Part shown: piece by piece, positions 1 through 14,200 of the stretch
How positions within the stretch are numbered: the stretch's first letter is position 1
Layout: each line of letters opens with the position of its first letter
Assembly (NCBI GenBank): GCA_947044365.1
Contig: OX345644.1
Span: 5,987,577 to 6,051,576 of the forward strand
DNA length: 64,000 bases
Reading direction: 5' to 3'
From: Petrosia ficiformis
Lineage: Eukaryota > Porifera > Demospongiae > Haplosclerida > Petrosiidae
Position numbers and translations under genes: made by a program
The notes under the pieces: model-generated
What the model was told of the DNA's origin: nothing
The model's database searches: none
The model's input: only the letters and a program-made list of their open reading frames with translations

Positions 1-63
1 CAAGTCACACGGTCACACCTACTTTGTTACAATCTCTACGCTTTTCGAGACGCTTTTGCAAAT

Positions 64-3000
64 ATGTGTGTTGGATTGCCGCAATTAGCTGTGCTGTTGA
101 CAACATTCTGTAGCTTTGTACAAGGTAGGTAACTCATTTAGTATTCGTATGTGTATTTGTCAATGTTTCTTAAATGCATCCCATAGCCACAAATAATGAT
201 ACCATCACTGCATACATTTGTATTTTAGAGACTGTAGATTATTATAGAAATTCATAATCTCTATGTTATAAATAAAAATTTATCATTGTTATTTGACAGG
301 AACTCCCAGTGAGGGTAGTATAATATTACATAGACATGGAACTGATTCAAATACATTTTCATCAGGACGTGTTGTCTTGTATCATGGTACACAATGGGGC
401 AATATATGTAGATATTCATCATTTAGTAACACAGAGGCTGACGTCATTTGTCATCAGTTAACATATACAGGAGCTTCTCAATGGTCGTATACTGATATTG
501 ATGAGTATGTTAGCATGATGTAGTTATATACAGGGTTCTATTTACTGCTGTGTGGAAGCTTCTCCCCCAAAACTTTACATAATTATAGTACCGCTCCCAA
601 ATAGTTGTCATACACCAGGTATTGAGGTGGTGGCTGTCTAACTACAATAACGCACATACTATTGGGCCAATGATTACACATTCATGATCCCCATCTATTA
701 TTACACTATTTAGTTTAAGGGAATGTGGGTGTGGCCAACCAAAAATGTCCAATCGCAAGTGCGCAGGATTAGCTTCCTGCCCAAACAAAAATCTCTAGAT
801 TGAACCCTGCTATAATTATGTTTGCAAAACCAACTATTTGATTAAGATATTCACTTGCCTTTAGAGCTCGATATTTGGCAAAGAGTTAAGGAAAATCAAT
901 CATAAAGTTTGTTGAACTTTCAGTGGCAAGCATTTCTTCTTGCAAACAATATTTTTGTAAATATAATGTTGATACTGAACAGTGATGTAGATCCAAAGTT
1001 CCAAACCTCAATACAACATACTGTGTAGTTTTGTTATCTTACACTTTGTATTTTCTGCACATGAAAGAATATTGTCACTAAAAAATGAGCTTGCCAAAAC
1101 CATTTGTGCCAGAAACTTGAAATAGATTATTATTATACTTGCAATTAATTTTCAGAATTGATTTGCATAATTGCTGAGATCTTATATAAAATAATATGAT
1201 GTTATAATGGATTTTTTCTTTTAGTTTTGGAACTGATACTCGTCTACCAGTAATAGATGATATTTACTGTCCAATAGGAAGAGAGTTGACACTATTACAG
1301 TGTTCATATAATGAAATCATTAATTTAGATTGCGTCAATGATCATCAAGATGTGTCTGTGATATGTTGTAAGATTTTGAATAATTATGTATATTATATAA
1401 TTACATGACTGACTATATTTGTGTTAGGAAGCAATTTTCGATTTAATTTGCATTCAAAGGATCACATTTAATACAGGAAGCCAATGAAGGTATCTTATCT
1501 CAACAGCAAATGTTTAAAACAGACATTTTATTTGAAATCGCTTCTACAAGACAGTGGATTTCACAAACATGTTCACAATTACAGAGCCGATCCTGTGGAC
1601 CATAAAATTGAAATCACAATTATAGAGCTGATATCAGTTGCACATTTACACATTTTATAATATTTTGCCTAGTGAAATAAATTTTGTAGAAAACTTGCAG
1701 AATGAGTTAATGTAATGCGTATTACTATTATATATATGTAGGTATTCATTTGACATTATTCTTAATTCCTGTATGAACATGTAGTGTGTAATCATAGCTA
1801 AAGGTCATTCATGTTCACATTCATCATGACCTCAGAAAAATGTTCATAACTTTAGTTCGGAATGACCAACAATCTTGCACCATTTTCATATAATTATCCT
1901 TCCCATTCTTTTTTGGTGTATGTCAATCCATTGCTTCATTATTGAGTTACAGTACAATCATGTATTAACCTTATGACATTAAACTATGCGGAATATTTTC
2001 AGTCGTCACATCCTAATTTTGAGGTCATTGTAAATGTGAACTGACTTTATATAATCTTGAAGAAAAATTACAGAATGATTCATTTTTGGTATACGTCACT
2101 TTCAATTATGTTTTTTTTCTTATTCACAGATATATCCAGAATTTGGGATAATCCTTTCCCTAGTATGGTACGTCTAATGGATGGTGATTTTACTAATGAA
2201 GGTCGTGTGGAGGTATATTGTAATGGAGAATGGGGTACAGTTTGTAATACTACATTTGATCTCAATGATGCTGGAACTGTATGTAGACAACTAGGATATG
2301 CTGATGCATCACAAGTGGACTACAAAACACTGTAAGTCAATGTGATAGTTATAATTATGTATCCACTCTCAGTACTGCTACTGTTCTGGTTATATCCCAT
2401 TAGACCTGCAAATTCATCAACTTTTATTTGGCTCAATAATCTCCAGTGTTATCCAGGTGAAAGATGTTTTAGTAAATGTGAGCTGTGTCCAGATGGGTTT
2501 ATTGCAAGTTGTTCACACCAACAAGATGCAACTATTAGATGTTGTGAGTACAGAAACCAGTCCATAATCTCACTACTTTAAGTTATTTGATGGTATTTAC
2601 TAACTACAACGACAATTGATGAAACTAAAGAAAAAGCTTACTGTAATAGCAAATCATGGATGCATAAAAATATACTGATATTGCATTCCAAGCATTGCTA
2701 TGGTTACACCACTTTCTAATGGTTGTATACTCCTCCCTTGTATTAATTAATTATAGAGGCACCAGCATTAGTTGTGAGTACATGATAACTCAGAGCCTGT
2801 TATGCAGTTAGAATGTTTACAGCGAAGGAGAAAGTAGAGTATATCCTCATTCCCAATCTTCATAAGCTATATCTGTTTGTTGAATTAAAAGTGTAACACC
2901 AGTCGTAGTACACAGATTCTTGCTGAACTGAAGTACTCCTTCAAATTTTACACTAGTTATATTCTAAATATATTTAATTATGTTTTAATAGATGGCGCTT

Positions 3001-6000
3001 CTTCTATAAGTGGAATTGAAGGGACTTGTACGTTGAACAGCATTCTAACAAGTACAGTATTAATATCATATCAATAATTATAATGAATATCATATTTTAT
3101 ATAGGAACTCCTCAGGATGGAACTATAATTCTAAGCAGGAACAGAACTTATTCTAATTCCTATACCTCTGGTCGTGTTCTCGTACGTAATAACTATTACT
3201 GGGGTACTATCTGTAGAAAAACATCATTTGGTATATCAGAGGCTGACGTTATATGTCATCAACTGACATACTCAGGGGCATCCTCATGGTCGTATGCTGA
3301 AATAGATGAGTACGTTTCATTTTGATTAGACGTTTAGGTTGAAATAATGACACACGGTCTTGGGTTGTGTACCTTGATCTGATTGGTCTAGTGCATTGAA
3401 AATGATTGCTAAATATAAATCCATCATATTGATGTGTTTGGATGTGTATCATGTTAAAAACATGCAATGCAGATATGCAGTGCATCGCACGATCTTGCAT
3501 CATTTGTGATCCTAGTTTTAATGTGCCTTTTTTTAAAATGGATAAAACAATTAACAATAGTAGCTGTTGGATTAATACTCAAAGTGAAAGTGAATATTAC
3601 AGAACTGAAAGCAAACTGTTTTTGATATTGTTTAATTATAACTGAGCTGAAAACTGTATATGAATGTACATATCAAAAATTGACATACTAAAGTTCCTTC
3701 TTTACCCTGGCACCCCAAATTCCTCCTCACACAAGCTTATATATGCATATAAGAAGTTTCAGTTAAAGATTATAAGTATAACCATGTCATAATGGTAGTT
3801 ATAATTATGATTATAACTATTAAGGAAGGGCTTTACAAGTATCTACATGTACGTATATAATGAAAAGATAAAAACTTTAAAATAAAACATGTATTGTGAA
3901 GTATAATTAAAAATTTAGTGTATGAGATTTTGTCTCTTCTTTGTTAATTATAACTACTCATGTATATTCTCACTGTAGATTTGGTATTGAACCTGTACCA
4001 AACCTCATTCAAAATGTGTCCTGTATTAGTAGTGATTATACTGTGTTGTTCCAATGTTCAACTAGTGATTATGTCAGTGATGCTTGTGGTAAAAATGATG
4101 CTGTGTCAGTTACTTGTTGTAAGTTAAAATACTCCTTGATATACATGTATATATTCATGTTGCTGTGCATAGAAATTAGAAACCTAGACTGACTGGATGG
4201 GGGCGAGGCTGGAGAGGGAGTATATGTCAAGCACCATACAGTAACAGTAATTACCTTAGTTCTACTGTCAGTATAGTATAGTAATTACTGTCTCACTACT
4301 GTGGTGTTTGGTTGACAAGTACACAATTGCTGTCAAAATCACTGTTGAACTACTATAGTGTGGAAATGAAACTACTGAGTACTGTATGGTGACTTTTTAT
4401 TGACATATACTGTACTGTATATATACATACACAATCATTTTGCAACACCAAGGGCTTTTGATCAATAAAATTTAGACTTCTTGGCAGTACATTGGCTGAT
4501 TAGAAATTAGATTAGTATGTACATTGTAGCTCCATGTCAAAATTCAAATTTTACTCTAATTTTAATTATATTATGTTCTTCAAAAGCAAGCACACAGTGA
4601 CAGTATTTATTAATTAATCATTACTCTTATATCTTCAGAAGGGCATTGTAATTGATTTTCACAGATACAACTCATGTTTGGGATAATCCATTTAATGGTA
4701 CGATAAGACTTATGAATGGAGAATATGTTAATGAAGGACGTTTGGAGGTCTATTGTAATGGAGAATGGGGAACAGTATGTACCAATACCTTTGTTGGTGA
4801 AGCAGCTACTGCAGCTTGTAAACAACTTGGGTATCAAGATTATGTCTCTAGCACTCTCTCTTTGTAAGTGTTTTTAATTAACATTAATTTTCACAGTTAC
4901 ATGTGGATATGATGGGTGGAATTACCTTAAGTAATTTTAATGTTTATTAATGAAAGCATCCACATGCTGTAATTAATATTTTATTAATCCTTTGAGCACA
5001 AGATTATTCCAAATCATTAATTATCTAAAATTCACTGAAAATTTTGTGGCCAAAATAGTCTCTCTTAAGGACTTCATTAATTTATGTAGGTATGATTGTG
5101 CTTGAAACAATTATGATCAGCTCAGGTGTTTTTGTGGCCTGCAGAGCTATCCCCCCACTTTCCACAGGGTTTAATGTATTATAATATTAAGGCTGGAATG
5201 TTCAATCAATATTTCAAATTCTTCCAATTATTTATCTGTAATATCAATTATTCCAAAAGACATACTTTTCAAGCATGCAACAATAAAATATGCAGGAAGC
5301 CTCTTGATCATCAAATGGGAGGAGTTTCCTGTATTAATTAACTTAATTAGCTTAATTACCTCTGCTAATTTTAATCGATTATCAATCGATTTGAAGTTAG
5401 TGATAATCGATTTCAGAATCTCAGCCAATTCCCAGCCCTTATATATGTTATAGTTATAAAATGCGCGTGCGGTTTATAACAGAATTCTAAGCCCTAGCAC
5501 GAGGGCAGCACGCCCGAGTGCGCGGGCTTAGAATTCTGTTATAAACCGCACGCGCATTTTATAACTGTTTTCTAGCCACCCACTTGCTACCTTCCAGCAA
5601 CTAACGAAGGATAATGTTGATATGTATGGCGTTCTTAGAAGTTCTTCTATACATTCAAACAAGTTAAAAGTCTGTTAAAAATACAGAAGTTATGAAGCTT
5701 AGCCAGAGTGTGGGCGTAGCCCAGGACGTTTCATACACTCGCCTAGTCTGGCGTTGCCGCCCACTTTGCATACGAGGAAGTGGTCTGGGGACACTCATAT
5801 ACTAAACTCGTTCTGCCACAGCTATAGTTGCGGCGGTTAATTATCGCATACCTTTACCTTATGAATCTCATTATGATTCATGAATATCGTTATAGAAGCA
5901 ATATTCTTTCTCTTGTTTCTAATGGCCCCCGTCCATCCTCACTTAAACTTCTTCTTTCTCTTGGACAAGAGGATAAATCTACGTCACAAGCACAGCAAAA

Positions 6001-7648
6001 CATCCTTATTATGGCCCACGTGTTTACACGTCTTAAATTATTAATTACATTCCAGACATTCCATCAGAACGAGTTTAGTATATGAGTGTCGCCTTGGTGT
6101 TCTTCTGCAACTAACGAAGCATGAATTTCATATCTGTAGCTTTCTTAATACTTCAACTCACCAGTAAAAGAAATTACAATCTTGAATCTTGTAAAATGCA
6201 AGAGTTATCGAGCTAAGAAAAGTTGTTTCTGCAACACCCCGCCCACACAATTTTCTAATTTACACATGCGCCATACTATTACCTTGGTTACAGCGTCTGC
6301 GAAACTGGGAAGTTATAAACCAGTCTATAACTTCCTTATAGTTGAAATATAACACATAGCAACAACATAGTAACAGGCTAGAAATATACATATATATGTA
6401 TATTCTCGTTGATATTCAATTTGTGAATTGCCTATTCTGCCAGCCATCAAAAATAATTTGTTTTACAGGAAGACTACTATGTGCATAATATATTTTGTTG
6501 GCTTCCTATGTAAACTGCAAAATTGCAATGCTTCACAAATGGAACATATCTCTAGTAGCCCTCAGAACTGTTCTATTCATAGGACTGTTGGAAGAAGAAT
6601 TTGTCCTACATGTATATAGGATTAAAATTTCTTATATATAAATGTTAAAACGTGTAATAGGAGGTTGACCATAGAAAATTTTAAATGTTGGCAGTTACAC
6701 TTGTATATACATGTACATCAATGAATTTTATCTCTGAGTGCCAGTAATGTTTGGTTTAATTCTAGACCTGGTAATGAAGATCAGAAAATCTGGCTGAATG
6801 CCTTGTCATGTGGTGCTGGTACTAGTTGTTTAACGGCTTGTCAGCAATGTCCTGTTTCTGAAGATTATACATGTCAACATTATCAAGATGTTTCAATCAT
6901 ATGCAGTAAGAGAATTATGTCTATATTTTATCAATACATTAGTTAGTACCACAGTATGGGTTTACACTTTGTAGTGAATTAGTAGTAACTGCTCATTAAA
7001 AAGTAATATTTTATTGAGTTCAACAGTCACAAATTTGAAGAGAATTAGCTTTTAACCGAAGACCTAAACCTTTTCCTATACATACATACATAATGGCTGC
7101 CTGGTGTGTTTTATTAAACCATTTTCATTCTTATCATAGGTTCCTTCTTATCATCTGACAATCAGAATGATATACTTTCTTGCCTCTATAATATTACCAT
7201 TATTATTACACAAGAAGATGACAAAACTCCTGTTACGTCAAATGCGTTTTTTATTGCTGGAATAACTACAGGAGGTCTACTTATTATTGGACTGCTTTCT
7301 TTATCTTTTTGTTTTATAAAAGATAAAGTGACAGATTCATACCGAAATTGGAGGGCACGTAGGTCTAATAGTAGTACCAGTAGAGAGACATTCACATTAC
7401 ATCACATTGAATCTACTGAACCAACAACCTCTGATACACCCAGTGAGGAGTCTTCTTCAGTTATACCAACTACTTCACCTGATCCATCAACTTCTTTTAT
7501 ACCGACTACTAGACCTGATCCTCCACCATATGACCCTACAACTGCTCCTCCTATCTTTAACATAGACCAAGAGGAGGAAACAAATACCCCTGTAACTGAA
7601 CTAAGAACAGCAGAGCCGCCTCCTTATGATCCTAAATGGAATACATAA
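64..7648 (+). CDS. SRCR receptor copy A: signal peptide, four SRCR domains, TM, PPxY tail
   Basis: Eleven exons join in phase: 64-124, 300-504, 1225-1367, 2130-2331, 2404-2543, 2992-3051, 3105-3309, 3979-4118, 4665-4863, 6766-6905, 7140-7648, giving 667 residues. Exon 1 is a signal peptide (MCVGLPQLAVLLTTF, then cleavage near VQG). SRCR domains lie at about residues 21-136, 137-250, 271-385 and 386-498, each split over two exons by a phase-2 intron, with typical signatures such as GRVEVYCNGEWGTVC and VCRQLGY. A 20-residue linker exon separates SRCR2 and SRCR3. The last exon holds the stalk, one hydrophobic segment (about 534-558) and a Ser/Thr/Pro tail with two PPPY motifs (about 626-629 and 658-661), the form bound by WW domains of NEDD4-type ligases. 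SRCR proteins are surface or secreted binding proteins; the ligand is unknown. Exon borders are inferred from GT-AG sites and agree exactly with copy B. UTR limits are not determined. Confidence 0.85.
1813..2041. repeat. MITE-like element with 22-bp imperfect TIRs (first copy)
   Basis: The ends are inverted copies of each other: GTTCACATTCATCATGACC at the left, and a right end whose complement matches at 19 of 22 bases. A related copy with the same interior (GAAAAATGTTCATAACTTTAG and a later TTATGACATTAAACTAT) lies at 62120-62298. It sits in the intron between SRCR1 and SRCR2 of copy A and is not seen at the matching place in copy B. There is no coding capacity. No clear target-site duplication was found. 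Confidence 0.7.
5452..5566. repeat. 43-bp perfect inverted repeat, GC-rich hairpin
   Basis: Arms 5452-5494 and 5524-5566 are perfect reverse complements over 43 bases, separated by 29 bases that are themselves weakly palindromic (GCACGAGGGC ... GCCCGAGTGC). The arms contain GCGCGTGCGG, far richer in GC than the flanks. It lies in the last SRCR intron of copy A, which is 1.9 kb here but only 0.66 kb in copy B, so it was probably inserted after the gene duplication. It is likely one end of the larger element described next. Confidence 0.8.
5452..6335. mobile_element. Putative composite non-coding insertion rich in nested inverted repeats
   Basis: The stretch starts with the 43-bp hairpin and ends with a second hairpin (stems 6308-6317 and 6326-6335, GGAAGTTATA and its complement). 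Between them, GACACTCATATACTAAACTC at about 5789 recurs as a perfect complement near 6071-6090 in an inverted repeat of about 26 bases. GCAACTAACGAAG recurs as a direct repeat near 5598 and 6107. This segment is absent from the matching intron of copy B. A weak open frame at 5828-6085 lies between inverted arms and resembles nothing known to me. Family and exact borders are unknown. Confidence 0.5.
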
Positions 7649-8298
7649 CTCGCTTTAAATGCTTTTTTTTTAATGATGTTTTTTAAACATATATTTATTT
7701 TCTGACATATTATTTTATTGATCATCTCACTAACAAGATATGTAAATACAATAACTTGAGGTAAACATATATAAAAAGGAACTAACCCACAAGAGACGAA
7801 AAGTATAAGATAACCATAGTTGGTGGGGTAAGCTTAAGAATGAAGGTGGTAAATTAAATTGCAAGTTTGAGCCTACAAATTTCATGTGTATCTCCCCTAA
7901 AATTATAATTTCAGTGGCAACATGTATAATAATTATAAAGTTATTTTGTAGTGCTATTGTCAGTAAATTGTCTGTACGTGAAAATAGTCTCTTCAATTTA
8001 TATGCATACAAATGCATTATATACAGTATGCAGTGCATTCTGGTACTTCACCAATGAGTCTACTTATCACCATGTACAATAGTATACAATAACACAATGT
8101 AATTATTATTCTTTACTTTATTCTTAACTTTCTAAAAGGGCATGACAATAAGTTTAGATAATGGGAAGTGAATAAGCAGAGTCCCCAAACACAAGGGGAA
8201 ACCCAAAAATGTTTTGGGAAATAAAATTATATTGACTTGTTACGCCTACTTAAATACTCAGCAACTTATATAATTATGTAGCACCAAAACTACAAAAT
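7649..8298. other. Intergenic region between SRCR copies A and B
   Basis: This is AT-rich spacer holding the 3' end of copy A and the promoter side of copy B. No gene is supported. The 102-codon minus-strand open frame in it has low-complexity content and no paralogue. No obvious TATA box can be assigned with confidence. Confidence 0.5.
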
Positions 8299-11200
8299 AT
8301 GTATTTCAGATTAGCCGTGTTCAGTGTATTGTTGACAACATGCTGTGACATTGTGCAAGGTGAGTTTAATACTTGTATGTTTACTATCAGATGAGTAAAT
8401 GTTTCTTAATGGATCCATACTCTGCCATGGACATAAAATAGTGAATGCTAAATCTTATAGCATTAGTAATTCCTAATAAACTAGTGAGTGTAGATTCATA
8501 CATTTATCATTGTTATTTCACAGGAACTCCCAGTGAGGGTAGTATAATATTACACAGACATGGAACTGATTCAAATACATTTTCGTCAGGACGTGTTGTC
8601 TTGTATCATGGTACACAATGGGGCAATATATGCAGATATTCATCATTTAGTAACACGGAGGCTGACGTCATTTGTCATCAGTTAACATATACAGGAGCTT
8701 CTCAGTGGTCGTATACTGATATTGATAAGTATGTTAACATGATGTAGTTGTATAGAAAAAGAACCTGGATTAAACTGTTTGTGTACGCCATAATTAACTT
8801 TAATATCTGGGATGTCCGTGAACTATTCTAGTCTTTCCATCCGATTTTAGCTGAAATAGGTATTATAATCAATATGTAGCTAGTTTCAATCAAGTGATTT
8901 CTGTTCAGTACACCAGATCTCATTCCAGATCTTAGCCGTGTTATTGTGTACTACAAACTGACACACTCTTAGTGACCATATGTTATTTTGCATGTTAACT
9001 CAAGCTCTTTTTCTCTGCCATCTTTAAAAGCCTAGGTATGAAATTATATATACTATTTAGACACTGAGTTTCACAAAATGGCCAAAACACAGGTGTGTCA
9101 GTGCAAGCATTTAATCAAAAATTGCTTCCTCTTATGTTAATTTCAGTCGTGTAGTAATATTGACACTGAACAATGTTCGATGTTGTATCCAAACTAGTTT
9201 AATAAAAATGACTACTTTTAGTTATAGTTATAGTATGCCTGGTTTCTGAATTTCAGAAATGTTTAGTTTAGTTATAGTTTGATTAACTAAAATGATATTA
9301 GGCTTAATAAAAGGGTGTTAGTTTTAGTTAACTAACTAAAAGAGCCCATTATTGGGCATTTTTCATTTTGGTTATTACAGTAGACTTGTAATTTAGTTAT
9401 AGTTTAGTTAACGTCAGAATGCCTTACTAAAATGGGTTTTAGTTTTAGTTATACATGTAGTTAACAACACTAATCCAAACCATAATGCATATAGTTATAT
9501 TTTCCACTTTGTAATTTAAACAAATTGTATATACTATGTTATTCGTAAAACATTTTGAATATAAATCAATACTTTAATACTATAATAATGACTTTTTTCT
9601 TTTAGTTTTGGAACTGATACTCGTCTACCAGTAATAGATGATATTCACTGTCCAATAGGAAGAGAGTTGACACTATTGCAATGTTCATATAATGAAATCA
9701 TTGATTTAAGTTGTGACAATGATCAAGATGTGTCTGTGACATGTTGTAAGATTTTGAATATTATATAATTGCGTGACTGTATTTGTGAAAACTAACTGTT
9801 TATTACTGATATTTGGTATCTAAGAAACCTATTGGTTGTCATCCTGGATACCAAATTATAATGTACCATCAAGCATTTAAAAGTAGGTGTTTGATTGTGA
9901 ATTTTTTTCTCCAAAATGTCAATTTTTGCTGTCACATACAACAAGTATCCCTAATGCTGAGTATATATGATTACATTATCGGTATTCATTTAGTTGATTC
10001 ACAAGGTATGTGTCTGACCTATTTTACCTTTATCCCCTAAGTTCTTTCATAACCTTAGCAGGGTTTTTGCTGTGCCTTAACTATGTATACAATGGACACT
10101 TAATCTATGTACAAACTGTAACACTCATGAAAGTGAAATGGCCCTGCCCTGCTGACCTTAAAAATCTTCCATATCCCTACATAATTTTTTTAATTCTTAC
10201 ATTCTTTTTTCTATTCACAGATATATCCAGAATTTGGAATAATCCTTTTCCTAGTATGGTACGTCTAATGGATGGTGATTTTACTAATGAAGGTCGTGTG
10301 GAGGTATATTGTAATGGAGAATGGGGTACAGTTTGTAATACTACATTTGATCTCAATGATGCTGGTACTGTATGTAGACAACTAGGATATGCTGATGCAT
10401 CACAAGTGGACTACAAAACACTGTAAGTCAATGTGATAGTTATAATTATGTATCCATTGTAAACACTGCAATTGAACTGAATTGAGCATTTATCGAAACT
10501 GAATTAGAAAGAGAGTAAAATAAATAAGTAAGCATGTACAGAGACTATAGGCCCCTCTATACTAGTTCCAGTATGCACTATGTTGTACCTTTTTGCTTAG
10601 AATGGACAGTCACATTTACAATTGATTGTGGCTGAGTAATTATATAGTTTTCATCAGTGATATTATATCTTATTAGACCTGCAAACTTATCAACATTTAT
10701 TTGGCTCAATAATCTCCAGTGTTATCCAGGTGAAAGATGTTTTAGTAAATGTGAACTGTGTGAATATGGGTTTATTACAAGTTGTTCGCACCAACAAGAT
10801 GCAACTATTAGATGCTGTGAGTAAAATAATATATACTATATGTAATATTCATTTAGATCGTGTAGCTGTAAAATAGGAATATTATTATTGTTATTTTTAG
10901 TGAAAAACAAATACTTTCCTAAATTTATGATCCCACTATTCATGAGTGTCATACTACTGTATAATTATATAATTAGTAAATATTATCTTTTAATAGATGG
11001 CGCTTCTTCTATAAGTGGAATTGAAGGGACTTGTACGTTGAACAGCATTCTAACAAGTACAGCATTAATATCATATTAATAATTATAATGAATATCATAT
11101 TTTATATAGGAACTCCTCAGGATGGAACTATAATTCTAAGCAGGAACAGAACTTATTCTAATTCCTATACCTCTGGTCGTGTTCTCGTACGTAATAACTA

Positions 11201-14200
11201 TTACTGGGGTACTATCTGTAGAAAAACATCATTTGGTATATCAGAGGCTGACGTTATATGTCATCAACTGACATACTCAGGGGCATCCTCATGGTCGTAT
11301 GCTGAAATAGATGAGTACGTTTCATTTTAAATAGACTTGTAGGTTGAAATAATGACACATGGTCTTGGGCTGTGTATCTTGCAAAGGAGTGCAAACTAAT
11401 ATCTGATTGGTGAAATGCATTTATCCTTTTCTGTCATGCATCAAGCTAACAATAACTGCAATGCAGATATGTAATGCAATGCAAGACTTTGTGAACCTAG
11501 TTTTAGTGTGCCTTTTTTAAATAAATAAAACGGTTAACAATAGTAGTGAATCAAAGTGAAAGTGAATATTAGAGAATTGAAAACAAACTGTTTTTGACAT
11601 TGTTTTAATTATAACTGAGCTGAAAACTGTATGTGAATGTACATCGAAAATTAACTTACTAAAGGGCCTCAGTTCCTTCTTTACCCTGGCACCCCAAATT
11701 CCTCCTCACACAAGCTTATATGTGAGTATAAGACGTTTCAGTTAAAGATTATAAGTATAATCATGTCGTAATGGTAGTTATAATTATGATTATAACTATT
11801 AAAGAAGGGCTTTACAAGTATCTATATAATAAATACTCTAAAATGAAACATGTATTGTAAAGTATAATTAAAAAATTAGTGTATGAGATTTTGTCTCTTC
11901 TTTGTTAATTATAATTACTCATGTATATTCTCACTGTAGATTTGGTATTGAACCTGTACCAAACCTCATTCAAAATGTGTCCTGTATTAGTAGTGATTAT
12001 ACTGTGTTGTTCCAATGTTCAACTAGTGATTATGTCAGCGATGCTTGTAGTAAAAATGATGCTGTGTCAGTTACTTGTTGTAAGTTAAAAGACTGCTTTA
12101 TTCTATATGTAATCTTGGGATGAGGGTATACATGTACATATTGATGATGCCATGTGTAGTACTTCTTTGACTGAATATGGGGTTGGTAGGCTGGAGAGCG
12201 ATATTCACAGTTATGTATGGAAATCAATAAAATATAGACTTCTTGATTGTCTGGCTCAAGCTATTTAGTGTAATTATAGTTCAAAATATTACTAACATTT
12301 CAATTTTTAGACCTTCAGCTCTTTGCAAAAACACACAGTGACAGTACTTATTAATTAATCATTACTCTTGTATCTTCAGAAGGGCATTGTAATTGATTTT
12401 CACAGATACAACTCGTGTTTGGGATAATCTATTTAATGGTACGATAAGACTTATGAATGGAGAATATGTTAATGAAGGACGTTTGGAGGTCTATTGTAAT
12501 GGAGAATGGGGAACAGTATGTACCAATACCTTTGTTGGTGAAGCAGCTACTGCAGCTTGTAAACAACTTGGGTATCAAGATTATGTCTCTAGCACTCTCT
12601 CTTTGTAAGTGTTTTTAATTAACCTTACTACAATTTTCCGATAAGATTGCAAACTTGTTTTTGAGTATATAAAAATATATGATGTAGTGTTGTTTTGGTT
12701 AACTATAACAATACCCTTTTAGTAGGGCATTATGACTAAACTATAACTAAATTACACATCTATTGCAATACTATACGTATATAACTAAAACAAAAATTGG
12801 CCAATAATGGACACTTTCAGTTAGTTAACTAAACTAAAACCTTTTTAGTAAGCCTAATATTGTTTTAGTTGATTAACTATACCTAAAACTGTAGGAAACT
12901 ATACATACTATAATTATAACTAAAATTGGTTGTTACTGTCATACTAAAACACTTATATGATGGCTGAAATAACTAATTCTTGTGCATACTCATTTTATTG
13001 TATTAGCAAATGCAACATAATCACTACTCTTTATACACATAAGGCAATGCCTGTTGGCCATTCTTTCATTTTGTACAAGGAAGCTAACTAATAAGTTAGC
13101 TTTGTAGGAAAAATAATAAGCCTGTGTCACAAACTTTGGCTGGAATGAGATATTCAACTTTGTACATAGTCTAAGATTTCTTTAAGAGTATACAAATCCA
13201 AGCTGGGAACAATGACATAATTATGGAGAAAGTATATTATACTTTATTATGTGTTTGGTATAATTCTAGACCTGGTAATGAAGATCAGAAAATCTGGCTG
13301 AATGCCTTGTCATGTGGTCCTGGTACTAGTTGTTTAACTGCTTGTCAGCAATGTCCTGTTTCTGAAGATTTTATATGTCAACATTATCAAGATGTTTCAA
13401 TTATATGCAGTAAGAGAATTATGTTTATTATATTTTATCAATACATTATTAGTATTACAGTATGGGTTTATGCTTTGTAGTGAATTAATGACAACTGTAA
13501 AATGTTTTGTTGAGTTTACAATGGGTCACAATTTTGAAGAGTATTAGCATTTAATGCAATATCTAGACCTTCTCCTGTGTCGTGTAGAGTTTAAAGGCTA
13601 ATATAATTTTATCGGGATTGTCAGGCCCATTGTGTTGCAAGAGATTGATATAATACAGTATGTTTGTGATACATACACATTGTATACATAGCATGGAGGG
13701 TTAGTCAATTAATGGGTGTGGCACATAAGTCTACTGAGTGTACTGATTTTATCAAAAATTAGTACATGCTAAAAAATCGCATGTTCTTTCATTTTTTCGC
13801 TAAATTTAGTGGACGCAATGAATAGTAGGCTTAAGGTGGAATGCACACATGAACTCCTCATTGCTTTGTTGTGTCATTATTCAGTATGCATGAAACACAA
13901 CAGAATATTTATTATTATACTTATTATTTTGATTTTCCACTCTTCTTACTTTATAAAAGTTCTTGTAGAATTTTAGGAATAAATTTCAGCTATAACAGCT
14001 ATTAGTTCCAGTTCTATATAAGCTACATGAAGCTTCCTTCCTGCTAGGGAACTTTTTTCTACATATATCTTGTTATGAATAGTATGACAGGTTACAATAT
14101 TATCCCACTTCATTTCATATTGCTTTTTTCGATTTGTTTATTAACTACATAATTATTATTTCCTTTCTCTTATCTAATATTAGGCTCCTTCTTGTCATCT

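Noticed and set aside
5828..6085. 85-codon frame in the SRCR copy A intron
   Set aside because: It lies between inverted arms of an insertion, in an intron, without a recognisable domain.
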